A stretch of DNA of 64,000 nucleotides from contig JAGABT010000016.1 in the NCBI GenBank assembly GCA_017614505.1, positions 434,001 to 498,000 on the forward strand, written 5' to 3'. Under the pieces are notes generated by a model. The model saw nothing but the letters and a program-made list of their open reading frames with translations. It made no database searches and had not been told where the DNA came from. This document shows positions 26,183-34,697 of this stretch, one piece after another. The position numbers were made by a program, and so were the translations under genes. The first letter of the stretch is position 1. Every line of letters begins with the position of its first letter. The stretch comes from Selenomonadaceae bacterium. Lineage in GTDB: Bacteria; Bacillota; Negativicutes; Selenomonadales; Selenomonadaceae.

Positions 26183-27172
26183 TTGTTTGGGATGTCAACG
26201 AGTGTCGGGATAGATTTGGGAACCGCGAATGTTTTGGTTTACGTCAAGGGCAAGGGAATAATCCTGCGCGAACCGTCGGTCGTTGCCATTGACAGGAATA
26301 CTGATGAAGTGCTGGCGATTGGCGAGGAGGCGCGCGAAATGATTGGCAGGACGCCTGGAAATATCATAGCGATTCGCCCGCTGCGCGACGGGGTTATTGC
26401 CGATTACGATATGACCGAGTCGATGATTCGCCACTTTCTGGATAAAGTTGTCGGGCGCTCACTTCTTTTCAGACCGCGCCTGATGATTTGTGTACCCAGC
26501 GGAATTTCCGCCGTCGAGCGTCGCGCAGTGCAGGAGGCGGCGGAACAGGCTGGCGCTAAAAGGGCTGAACTCATTGAAGAACCAATCGCGGCGGCACTTG
26601 GAGCTGGCGTTGACATTGCCGAGCCGGTCGGAACTATGGTGGTTGACATTGGCGGCGGTACCTGCGACGTGGCGGTTATTTCCCTCGGCGGTATCGTCAA
26701 CGGCGAGAGCCTGCGCATTGCCGGTAACAAAATGGACAGCGATATTGAATCGTATATCAAGCGCGAATACAACCTGCTGATTGGCGAACGCACTTCCGAA
26801 AATATCAAGACGACGATTGGCGCCGCGTACAGGGGCGCGCGGAATCTGGATATGGAAGTTCGCGGGCGCGATATTGTGACTGGTATGCCGAAAAATATTA
26901 CCGTCCATTCCGACGAAGTTGCTGAAGCCCTGCGCGAATCCGTTGACAGCATTGTCAGCTGCGTCCTGCGCGTTCTGGACGTTACCCCGCCCGAACTTTC
27001 TGCGGATATTTTTGATAGAGGAATTATTTTAACCGGCGGCGGCTCTCTCCTGTACGGACTTGATGAAATTATCCGCCGCGAAACGCACATTCCAACCGTC
27101 GTCGCCGATGACCCAATGAGCTGCGTCGCCGTCGGCACCGGCAAGGCGCTCGAATACAATAAGGACTTTTAA
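26183..27172 (+). CDS. mreB: Actin-like rod-shape protein MreB/Mbl
   Basis: 329 residues. Actin-fold phosphate loops VGIDLGTANVLVYVKG and VVDIGGGTCDVAVISLGG, the connecting EEPIAAALGAG, and the adenosine motif ILTGGGSLLYGLDEII. It forms membrane filaments that guide lateral wall synthesis. TTG start 8 bases after GAGGAG. mreC and mreD are not adjacent, so this is a stand-alone MreB or Mbl. Confidence 0.93.
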   Translation: MFGMSTSVGIDLGTANVLVYVKGKGIILREPSVVAIDRNTDEVLAIGEEAREMIGRTPGNIIAIRPLRDGVIADYDMTESMIRHFLDKVVGRSLLFRPRLMICVPSGISAVERRAVQEAAEQAGAKRAELIEEPIAAALGAGVDIAEPVGTMVVDIGGGTCDVAVISLGGIVNGESLRIAGNKMDSDIESYIKREYNLLIGERTSENIKTTIGAAYRGARNLDMEVRGRDIVTGMPKNITVHSDEVAEALRESVDSIVSCVLRVLDVTPPELSADIFDRGIILTGGGSLLYGLDEIIRRETHIPTVVADDPMSCVAVGTGKALEYNKDF

Positions 27173-27189
27173 GACGTTTGAATTATTTC

Positions 27190-27333
27190 AGCATTTCTTG
27201 TTTCAGCATTTCTTTTAAAAAAAGAAACGCTGGCAAAGAAAATGGGCCGCATAGGTCGCTACCGGCGACCTGTGACGGCCCGCGCCCCATCCATGGGGCG
27301 CTTCTTAAGCGCGTGCGCCCATGGGGCGCCTCT
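27190..27333 (+). repeat. Modular palindromic repeat, copy D
   Basis: Contains the hairpin TTTCTTTTAAAAAAAGAAA, GCTGGCAAAGAAA, GGTCGCTACCGGCGACC, CGCCCCATCCATGGGGCGC, then CTTAAGCGCGTGCGCCCATG. It lies between mreB and the U32 gene and is read through by an open frame back to 27178, which is not coding. Confidence 0.8.
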
Positions 27334-27363
27334 TTATTTTTGCATAACTGGGAGGGATTTGTT

Positions 27364-29715
27364 TTGATTGAACTTCTGGCGCCCGCCGGTAACTTCGACG
27401 CGCTCAAAGCCGCTGTCCACGCCGGTGCCAACGCCGTTTATCTGGCAGGCAGCAGTTTCGGCGCCCGCGCCTACGCCGACAATTTCAACCGCGAAAACCT
27501 CGCAAGCGCCGTCAAGTTCGCTCACCTGCACGGCGTTGCGATTCACGTCACCACCAACACCATTCTCAACGATTCGGAGCTGGAGACTTTCGCCGACTAC
27601 ATAAAATTTCTGCGCGAAGTCAATGTTGACGCGTTCATAGTTCAGGATTTGGGCGCCGCCGAAATTATTCGCACAGTTGCGCCGGAAATTCCAATGCACG
27701 CCTCCACGCAAATGACTGTTCACAATCTGGCTGGCGTCCAAGCTTTGGCTGAACTCGGATTCAGCCGCGTCGTCCTTGCCCGCGAACTCACGCTTGACGA
27801 AATTTCGCACATTGCTAAAAATTCGCCGCTCGAAACTGAAATTTTCGCTCACGGCGCGCTGTGCGTATGCTTTTCTGGTCAGTGCTTGATGAGTTCGATG
27901 ATTGGCGGGCGGAGCGGTAACCGTGGGCGCTGCGCTCAGCCCTGCCGCCTGCCTTACACTCTCGTTGACGCCGCCGGTAACGAAATTTTGAAAACCGCCG
28001 GTGAATATCTGCTCAGCCCGAAAGATTTGAACACGCTGGATTTACTGCCGCGTTTCGTCGAAGCTGGCGTTACCTCGCTCAAAATCGAAGGGCGAATGAA
28101 ACGCGCGGAGTACGTGGCAACCGTCGTGAAAGTTTACCGTGACGCGCTGGATAAAAATTCCGCCGACGCCGAATCTCACCGCCGCCTCGCGCAGATTTTC
28201 AACCGCGACTTCACCACCGCCTATCTTGAAAAAAATCCTGGCAGGGACTTAATCAGCGACACCCGCCCAAATAATCGCGGCGTACTCATTGGGCGCGTTA
28301 CCGCCGTCGGCAAAAACAAAATCACGCTCAAGACTGCCGGTGAAATTCACGCTGGCGACCAGATTGAGATTTGGGTGAAGGTCGGTGGGCGCGTCACCTT
28401 TACCGTGGAAAATTTCTCCACCGACGGCGATTTTTGTACCGTCGAAGTTGCTGATATGCGCGGCGTCAGGGTTCATGACAGGGCGTTCAAGATTTTCGAC
28501 GCCGAGCTGACCGCTGAAGCCAGAAAATTTTTCACCGACGATACCTTTGGCAAAATTCCCGTTGACGCCACTGTTCGCGCTGAAGCCGGTGCGCCGCTCA
28601 CTCTTACCGTGACTGACGGCAAAAATTCTGCAACCGCCGCCACGAATTTCATCGCTGAGCCAGCTAAAAATCGCCCGCTGAATCTTGAAACTCTTAGCAA
28701 GCAAATTGGTCGGCTCGGAACTTCGGAATTTGTCTTGAGAAATCTTACCGCTGAAATTTCCGGCGAAGTTATGGTGCCTGTCAGCGAACTCAATGAAGTC
28801 CGGCGCGCCGCTATTGCTGAGCTTGAAAATCTTCGTCTAGCCGCGTTCAAAAAAAATCCTGCCGCTACCGCTAAAAAAATTCCAGCCGCTCCATACCGCG
28901 CGAAAAATATTGAGCTTGTCGCGCAGGTTGACACGCTGGAAAAAATTAAAGCCGCACTCGATGGCGGCGCTGATTCGATTCTGTACGGCGGCGAAAATTT
29001 CACTAACCGCATTGTGACGGCGAAAGAAATTGCGCAGGCGGCGGATACCGTCAAAGCGCGCGGGAAAAATTTTTACCTTGCGACGCCGAGGATTGTGCGA
29101 GAGGCTGAAATTCCTGCGCTGGAAAAAATTCTGGCGGCGGCGGAGTTCGACGCGGTTTACGTGCACGGCGTTGGAACTTTGCGAATTGTAAAAAGTCTGA
29201 CGGGCGCGCCGGTGCGGACAGATTTTTCGCTGCCTGTATTCAATTCGACCACGATAGATTTGCTGGCGTGGCTGGGCGGCGAGGCGGTGACGTTATCGCC
29301 GGAACTGACGCTGGCGCAGGTGAACGCGCTGGCGGAAATTTCGCCGCTGCCGGTGGAGTGCATAGTTCACGGCAGGATTGAGCTGATGATTTCGGCTTAC
29401 TGCGCGATTGGCAGTTTTCTGGGCGATGTCAACAACTGCCAGCATTTTTGCCGGAAAAATAATTACTGCCTGCGCGACAGGAAAAATATTGAGTTCCCCG
29501 TGGTAACCGACCAGTTCTGCCGAATGCACATTCTCAATTCCAAAACGCTGTCGATGATTGAGCGTCGCGCTGATTTTGAGAACGTGGCTCGGCTGCGCGT
29601 TGACTGCCGGTATCTGAGCGCGGAGGAAATTACGCGGGCGGTGAGTGCGTACAAATCCGGCGGGCTTGAGATTGAAAATTTCACGCGCGGGCATTATTTT
29701 CGCGGCGTCGAATAA
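27364..29715 (+). CDS. Peptidase U32 family protein with DUF3656 (RlhA-like 23S rRNA hydroxylation factor)
   Basis: 783 residues. Starts MIELLAPAGNFDALKAAVHA, with the U32 Cys cluster (GALCVCFSGQCL, then GNRGRCAQPCRLPY, about 170-205) that binds an iron-sulfur cluster in relatives. A central DUF3656 (about 390-510) precedes a second TIM-barrel-like part carrying further Cys (NNCQHFCRKNNYC). This long form matches RlhA, required for hydroxylation of 23S rRNA C2501, rather than the shorter tRNA-modifying TrhP. TTG 27364 lies 8 bases after GGGAGG; the upstream open frame runs through repeat D and is rejected. Confidence 0.88.
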   Translation: MIELLAPAGNFDALKAAVHAGANAVYLAGSSFGARAYADNFNRENLASAVKFAHLHGVAIHVTTNTILNDSELETFADYIKFLREVNVDAFIVQDLGAAEIIRTVAPEIPMHASTQMTVHNLAGVQALAELGFSRVVLARELTLDEISHIAKNSPLETEIFAHGALCVCFSGQCLMSSMIGGRSGNRGRCAQPCRLPYTLVDAAGNEILKTAGEYLLSPKDLNTLDLLPRFVEAGVTSLKIEGRMKRAEYVATVVKVYRDALDKNSADAESHRRLAQIFNRDFTTAYLEKNPGRDLISDTRPNNRGVLIGRVTAVGKNKITLKTAGEIHAGDQIEIWVKVGGRVTFTVENFSTDGDFCTVEVADMRGVRVHDRAFKIFDAELTAEARKFFTDDTFGKIPVDATVRAEAGAPLTLTVTDGKNSATAATNFIAEPAKNRPLNLETLSKQIGRLGTSEFVLRNLTAEISGEVMVPVSELNEVRRAAIAELENLRLAAFKKNPAATAKKIPAAPYRAKNIELVAQVDTLEKIKAALDGGADSILYGGENFTNRIVTAKEIAQAADTVKARGKNFYLATPRIVREAEIPALEKILAAAEFDAVYVHGVGTLRIVKSLTGAPVRTDFSLPVFNSTTIDLLAWLGGEAVTLSPELTLAQVNALAEISPLPVECIVHGRIELMISAYCAIGSFLGDVNNCQHFCRKNNYCLRDRKNIEFPVVTDQFCRMHILNSKTLSMIERRADFENVARLRVDCRYLSAEEITRAVSAYKSGGLEIENFTRGHYFRGVE

Positions 29716-29724
29716 AATTTTCGC

Positions 29725-29752
29725 TTGCATTTTTGAGATTTTGCGGTAGAAT
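29725..29752 (+). promoter_or_regulatory. Carbonic anhydrase promoter
   Basis: TTGCAT, 16 bases, TAGAAT, about 36 bases before the ATG. Confidence 0.5.
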
Positions 29753-29788
29753 AAGACCAGCGTTTAAGCAACGGAAGGAGATATTTTT

Positions 29789-30358
29789 ATGGCACTGATT
29801 GATGAAATTCTGGCGACGAATGAACATTTCTGCGCGAATCTGCCGGAGGAGTACAAGGCTTACGAACACGAAGACCCGCACGACAGCAAAATTCCGAAAA
29901 AGCATTTGGCGATTTTGACTTGCGTTGATGCTCGTCTTGTTTCGTACTTGGAACCGGCGCTCGGCTTGAAACGCGGCGACGCAAAAATTATCAAGACGGT
30001 CGGCAACTGCGTCACGGGCTATTTCGACACGGCGGTTAAAAGTTTGCTCGTTACCATTTACGAACTTGAAGTTCGCGAGATTGCGGTTATCGGGCACCAC
30101 CATTGCGGCATGCAGGCTACAACTTCCGAAAGTCTGACGAAGGCGATGCTGTCGCGCGGCATTTCTCCCGACGCTATCAAAATGGTCGAGAAGGAATTGA
30201 AAGATTGGGCGGACGGCTTCAGAGACCCCGAACAGAATGTCCGCGACGTTGTTAAGCTCCTGCGCGAAGACCCGCTCATTCCGAAAGACGTTAAAATTCA
30301 CGGCTTGCTTTTCCACCCGCGTTCGGGACAGCTCACGCTCGTTGACAAGGGCGAATAA
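29789..30358 (+). CDS. Beta-class carbonic anhydrase
   Basis: 189 residues. Zn ligands Cys45 in TCVDARL (with the Asp-Arg dyad) and the His/Cys pair in VIGHHHCGM (about 98-106). It interconverts CO2 and bicarbonate in the cytoplasm. The size fits the short beta class of Firmicutes. AAGGAG precedes the ATG. Its own promoter and terminator show a single-gene unit. Confidence 0.92.
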   Translation: MALIDEILATNEHFCANLPEEYKAYEHEDPHDSKIPKKHLAILTCVDARLVSYLEPALGLKRGDAKIIKTVGNCVTGYFDTAVKSLLVTIYELEVREIAVIGHHHCGMQATTSESLTKAMLSRGISPDAIKMVEKELKDWADGFRDPEQNVRDVVKLLREDPLIPKDVKIHGLLFHPRSGQLTLVDKGE

Positions 30359-30371
30359 AATATTTTTTCCG

Positions 30372-30399
30372 GCTCGTCAGAAATGGCGGGCTTTTTTTT
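30372..30399 (+). terminator. Carbonic anhydrase terminator
   Basis: Stem GCTCGTC/GGCGGGC (two G-T pairs) with loop AGAAAT followed by eight T. Confidence 0.75.
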
Positions 30400-30416
30400 G
30401 AAGGAAGTGGATTTTT

Positions 30417-33400
30417 ATGGCAACCCAACAAGACATTATCAAAACTTTCATGGCGGTGCTGGACACTACAACCCTTTCGGGAACTGCGGCGGTCGACGAA
30501 GCGATTCGCGCCTGCTCAGACTTCAATAGCCTTCAGGATATTATCGACAAAATGGTAAGCGATTGCCGCGCCGTCAACAACGCCAATGATTTTCTGCTGA
30601 ATTACTGCGGGATTAATCTGAACAACGACGATACCGGCGCCATTACCGGCTGGGACGCGGGCGGTTTCTCCGTCAAAGACAAAGAAAATATTGTGCCTGA
30701 GACCGGCGAGCTCATTAACTTCACGGGCAATTCCTTCACCGTCAATGGTCTAACCCTCAAGCTTAGCGGCGATAAAAACTTCAGCGATTTAACCGACAGC
30801 CAAAAATTTATCTGGCAGGGGCTGTACACGTGGTGGGCGAAGGGCGCGCTCGATTTAATCGCCGAGTCCTACGGAAATAATTTTGGCTTTGATTCCGGTT
30901 CTTACGCCACAATCAATACATTGTACGTTTATTTTTCCAGTAACGGCGATAATTTGGCTTGGATAAGAGGCAGCAACTATCTAGGAATTAGTAATGGCTA
31001 TTATGGCGATATTGATAAAATTAATCCAAATGGTTCAGGCATATTCTACCTTGACAGAGTACTTGCTCATGAATTTACCCACGCTGCAATGATAGCAAAC
31101 ATAAATAATTTTTCATCGTTGCCAGAATTTATAAAAGAAGGTATAGCTGAACTCACTCACGGTATTGACGATTATAGATCGTCACCTATTCGTAATTTTG
31201 CAGGAAATCCCTCAGTGCTTGAAGGTATTCTTGATGGTACAGGCTTCTGGATGAGTGGCGATGAATACGCGGCGGGCTATATGCTCTTGCGTTACCTCGC
31301 TAAACAGACGGCTGACGAAGATGATTTTATAAGCAATATACTTTCCACCGTAACTTTAACAGGTACTTCCTCAGCCGACAAAATTATGAATAGCGGCGCC
31401 AGCGTTACAATCGACGCGAGCGCTGGCAATGATGTCATTGACAATGAAGGCAGCAATTATTCTTACATAGACGCCGGTACTGGCAATGATTATATCTACA
31501 ATAAAAGCAACTATGTCACGATTTATGGTGGCGCCGGAAATGACACTATCAAAGGTCGTTCATATTCCAGCGAAATTTCTGGAGGCGAAGGCGCGGATTT
31601 AATCATCAAAGCCAGCGGGACAATAGACGGCGGCTTGGGTAATGATACTTTGATTTCTGTTGAGGGCGCAGTTTTCGGCGATGAAGGCAACGATTTAATC
31701 GTTCATTCCAGCGGCACAATTAACGGCGGCACCGGCAATGATACAATCGACGGCAGCGGCGTTACTCGTCGGGGACGCGTTTACCAATACGCGGCTGGCG
31801 ACGGTGCAGACGTTATCATTGGCTTCAATTCTTTTGATACGCTGGAAATTACGTCCGGCAACTATAACACGATGAAAAGCGGTAACGATTTAATTATCAG
31901 CGTTGGCTCCGGCTTAGTCACTCTCAATGATATTTACCTCGACGAATATCGCAAAATTCATATCAAGAACGCCGACGGAAATGTTGTTACGCTGAACGAT
32001 TGGAGCATAATGAGCGGAACTTCCGGCGCGGACAGCCTCTACAACGTTGCCGATAAAGTGACGATAAACGGCTTGGGCGGCAATGACACTATCGAAAATT
32101 CCGGCGGTCGTGTTTTAATCTCCGGCGGCGACGGCGACGATAGCATTCACAACGACGCCAATAACGTTACTATAGATGCGGGAATGGGTAACGATTACAT
32201 TTTCAGTCAAGGGAATTATTATGGTCTAATTTATGGCGGTGCAGGCAATGACATAATTGATGCTGAAGGAACAATCTACGGTGGCGACGGTGACGATAGT
32301 ATCAGGTATCATTCGAACGATGGTAAAATTGATGGAGGAGCAGGAAACGATACAATCGCTGTTCGTAGCGATAGAGTATCAGTTTTTGGCGGTGCAGGTG
32401 ACGATGTATTAAATCTTTATCATTATTTAGAGAATGGAACGTGGACGATTAATGGCGGAATCGGCAATGATACCATGAACTATGGCGGAATTGAATTGCG
32501 TCATTACGGACTGAATAAAAAGTATCGCTATCGTTCTATTTACCAGTATGCCAGCGGTGACGGCGCCGACATTATCGACGGCTTCACGAAATATGACAAA
32601 ATCGAAATAACCGGCGGCAGCTACTCCACGCTCGTCAGCGGCGACGATATTATTATCCGCGTCGGCAGCGGAAGTATCACGCTGAAAGACGCCAAAAATC
32701 TCGAGGAGTTGAACATTGACGGCGAGCTAAACACGGAAACCGACACAATCCCCGCCGGAATTTCAATCAGCGGCGGCGTCCTGTCAATAGGCACGGCTTT
32801 TACCGGCAATTCAATCGACCTCGAAGATTATTCCGTGAGCAAAGCAATCGCCTCGAATCTTTCGCGCGGCATTTCAATTAACGGCAGCTCGGCGGCAGAT
32901 TCGATTCGCGGCGGTTCCGGCTCCGACACAATTTCCGGCGCGGCGGGCAACGATACAATTCACGGCGGAAATAATTCTGACGTTGTGTACGGCGGCGCAG
33001 GCAACGACCAGCTTTACGGCGATAACGGCGCAGATATAATTTTCGGTGGCGAGGGTAATGACTGCCTGAGCGGCGGCAACGGTAATGATACGCTTTATGG
33101 CGGCGCTGGCAACGATACGCTCACCGGCGGCAACGGCGCTGATATTTTCGTCTACGAGAGCGGCAACGATTTAATCGCGGACTATCGCGCGGGCTACGAC
33201 AAAATCCGGCTTTCCAGCGGCACGATTAGTCGGAGCTCAATCAGCGGCGCCAACGTCGTTTTCACAATCGGCAGCGGCACTCTTACCGTGCGCGGCGCCA
33301 GAGGCAGAAATATCACCGTGATTGACGCCAGCGGGCGCGAAACTACCCAGAAATATTCCAACAGAGGCAGCTCCGCGCTTTGGATTGACGATAATTTTAT

Positions 33401-33521
33401 TGGCGGGAATACGCTGGACAAAATTTCGGCGGAAAAATATTCCGTGGAGCAACTCCGCGCAACGGCCGAAACAGAAATGTTCGCGCAGGAAATTCAGCCG
33501 GTTTATTCCAGCACAAAGTGA
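30417..33521 (+). CDS. Large secreted metallopeptidase with RTX (hemolysin-type Ca-binding) repeats
   Basis: 1034 residues, no signal peptide. The N-terminal 330 residues hold a gluzincin-like site: HEFTH (218-222), with Glu241 in KEGIAE as probable third zinc ligand. From about residue 330 come glycine/Asp nonapeptides (GGxGNDxI type) in three blocks, with two similar non-repeat modules (about 455-530 and 710-780, both with DGADxI...F...D) and a dense final block (about 825-940). A C-terminal tail without Cys follows, as in type I secretion substrates. The N-terminal region is like other Selenomonad RTX proteins as far as I recall. No type I secretion genes are adjacent. The stretches 30900-31350 and 32170-32500 are clearly more AT-rich. 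Confidence 0.85.
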   Translation: MATQQDIIKTFMAVLDTTTLSGTAAVDEAIRACSDFNSLQDIIDKMVSDCRAVNNANDFLLNYCGINLNNDDTGAITGWDAGGFSVKDKENIVPETGELINFTGNSFTVNGLTLKLSGDKNFSDLTDSQKFIWQGLYTWWAKGALDLIAESYGNNFGFDSGSYATINTLYVYFSSNGDNLAWIRGSNYLGISNGYYGDIDKINPNGSGIFYLDRVLAHEFTHAAMIANINNFSSLPEFIKEGIAELTHGIDDYRSSPIRNFAGNPSVLEGILDGTGFWMSGDEYAAGYMLLRYLAKQTADEDDFISNILSTVTLTGTSSADKIMNSGASVTIDASAGNDVIDNEGSNYSYIDAGTGNDYIYNKSNYVTIYGGAGNDTIKGRSYSSEISGGEGADLIIKASGTIDGGLGNDTLISVEGAVFGDEGNDLIVHSSGTINGGTGNDTIDGSGVTRRGRVYQYAAGDGADVIIGFNSFDTLEITSGNYNTMKSGNDLIISVGSGLVTLNDIYLDEYRKIHIKNADGNVVTLNDWSIMSGTSGADSLYNVADKVTINGLGGNDTIENSGGRVLISGGDGDDSIHNDANNVTIDAGMGNDYIFSQGNYYGLIYGGAGNDIIDAEGTIYGGDGDDSIRYHSNDGKIDGGAGNDTIAVRSDRVSVFGGAGDDVLNLYHYLENGTWTINGGIGNDTMNYGGIELRHYGLNKKYRYRSIYQYASGDGADIIDGFTKYDKIEITGGSYSTLVSGDDIIIRVGSGSITLKDAKNLEELNIDGELNTETDTIPAGISISGGVLSIGTAFTGNSIDLEDYSVSKAIASNLSRGISINGSSAADSIRGGSGSDTISGAAGNDTIHGGNNSDVVYGGAGNDQLYGDNGADIIFGGEGNDCLSGGNGNDTLYGGAGNDTLTGGNGADIFVYESGNDLIADYRAGYDKIRLSSGTISRSSISGANVVFTIGSGTLTVRGARGRNITVIDASGRETTQKYSNRGSSALWIDDNFIGGNTLDKISAEKYSVEQLRATAETEMFAQEIQPVYSSTK

Positions 33522-34423
33522 TTTTCACCGACCTGTTTCATGACGCCGCCCGCGTAATTTTCAGCAGTCGCGCTGTAGGTTATCGCGCGGCGGTTTTTTT
33601 CAACTTTCGGATTTGGTATCGGCACGGCGGAAAGCAGACTCTGCGTGTACGGGTGAACAGGATTGGAAAAAATTTCCTGCGCAGTTCCCGTCTCGACGAG
33701 ATAGCCCAGGTGCAGCACGCCAATTTTGTCGGAAATATATTTCACCATGCTCAAATCGTGGGCGATGAACAGGTAGGCGCAATTCGTGTCGCGCTGAATA
33801 TCCTTCATCAGATTTACAACCTGCGCCTGTATCGAAACGTCGAGCGCGGAAATGCATTCGTCGGCGATAATCAGCTTCGGATTCATAACCAGCGCGCGCG
33901 CAATTCCAACGCGCTGCCTCTGCCCGCCGCTGAACTGGTGCGGATAACGTTCGGCATGCGCAGGGCTTAAGCCAACTTTCTGCAGAATTGTGCTGATAAT
34001 TTCGCGGCGCTCGTCAAGGCTGGAATAAAGCCGGTGAATGTCAAGCCCTTCGCCGATAATATCGCCAATTTTTTTGCGCGGGTTCAGACTCGACATCGGG
34101 TCCTGAAAAATCATCTGCATATCTTTTCGGAGCATTCGGCGCGTATCGCCGTCAAGGCTGCCGGAAATTTTTTTGCCATTAAAAATAATTTCGCCGTCCG
34201 TCGGGTCGTACAGCCGGATAATACTGCGCCCAATCGTCGTCTTGCCGGAGCCAGATTCTCCAACGAGTCCGTAAGTTTCGCCAGCGAAAATCTCGAACGA
34301 AACGCCGTTGACCGCCTTCACGGTAAAATTTCTGGAAACTTCAAAGTGCTGGCGCAGATTTTTCACGCTGAGCAGAGGATTTTTATTCATCAGGAATCGT
34401 GCGGCGGATACACCTTGCCGCAC
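33503..34423 (-). CDS. oppF: Oligopeptide ABC transporter ATPase, OppF type
   Basis: 306 residues from GTG 34423. Walker A GESGSGKTTIGR, MIFQDPMSSLNPRK, signature FSGGQRQRVGIARA and Walker B ADECISALD, and the C-terminal NPVHPYTQSLLSAVP tail of peptide/nickel importers. With OppD it energises OppBC. AAAGGAAG lies 7 bases before GTG; a more family-like start, ATG at 34390 (MNKNPLLSVKN), has no ribosome site. It is separated from oppD by two symporter genes and a mobile fragment. It converges on the RTX gene with a 19-base overlap. Confidence 0.9.
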   Translation of the reverse strand: MRQGVSAARFLMNKNPLLSVKNLRQHFEVSRNFTVKAVNGVSFEIFAGETYGLVGESGSGKTTIGRSIIRLYDPTDGEIIFNGKKISGSLDGDTRRMLRKDMQMIFQDPMSSLNPRKKIGDIIGEGLDIHRLYSSLDERREIISTILQKVGLSPAHAERYPHQFSGGQRQRVGIARALVMNPKLIIADECISALDVSIQAQVVNLMKDIQRDTNCAYLFIAHDLSMVKYISDKIGVLHLGYLVETGTAQEIFSNPVHPYTQSLLSAVPIPNPKVEKNRRAITYSATAENYAGGVMKQVGENHFVLE

Positions 34424-34697
34424 TTTTCACTTCCTTTCTTTACAAAATTAAAAGTTACTGCTAAAATCAAACTAGCTCTTTGAAAAGTTAAGATTGAAGG
34501 TTTACAGCTCGTGTCGCTGCTGTTGTAAAATCTTAAGCGCAGTTAACCTCGCAGTTAGAGTTCTGCGTTACCAAAAACATAGCGTACATTGCGCATTTAA
34601 AAGTAGCCGGATGTGAATAACTACCGGATAGAGGCTGCGTAAACCAGCCCCAGTGTTTCGACGCTGAAAGCCCCACCGTTAGTCGTGGGGTAGTTTA
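34399..34697 (+). mobile_element. Solo IS200/IS605-type fragment with omega-RNA-like end
   Basis: No coding frame. The right end is typical of IS200/IS605 elements: GACGCTGAAAGCCCCACCG, a hairpin CCCCAC/GTGGGG around CGTTAGTC, and a terminal GTAGTTTAC. A perfect 7-bp inverted repeat, GTGCGGC/GCCGCAC at 34399-34423, could be the left-end hairpin. Between them are several short stems (ACAGC/GCTGT near 34505; GTAGCCGG repeats near 34603-34630) expected of an omega-RNA scaffold. The end supplies the TAA stop of the symporter gene at 34695. The left border is uncertain; a transposase and TnpB are absent. Confidence 0.6.

Noticed and set aside
27178..27363. Upstream extension of the U32 gene
   Set aside because: It runs through repeat copy D, and the ribosome site supports the TTG at 27364.
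31400..33200. Regular short repeats that could be taken for a CRISPR array
   Set aside because: They encode glycine/Asp nonapeptides in frame in the RTX gene; units vary and have no spacers.
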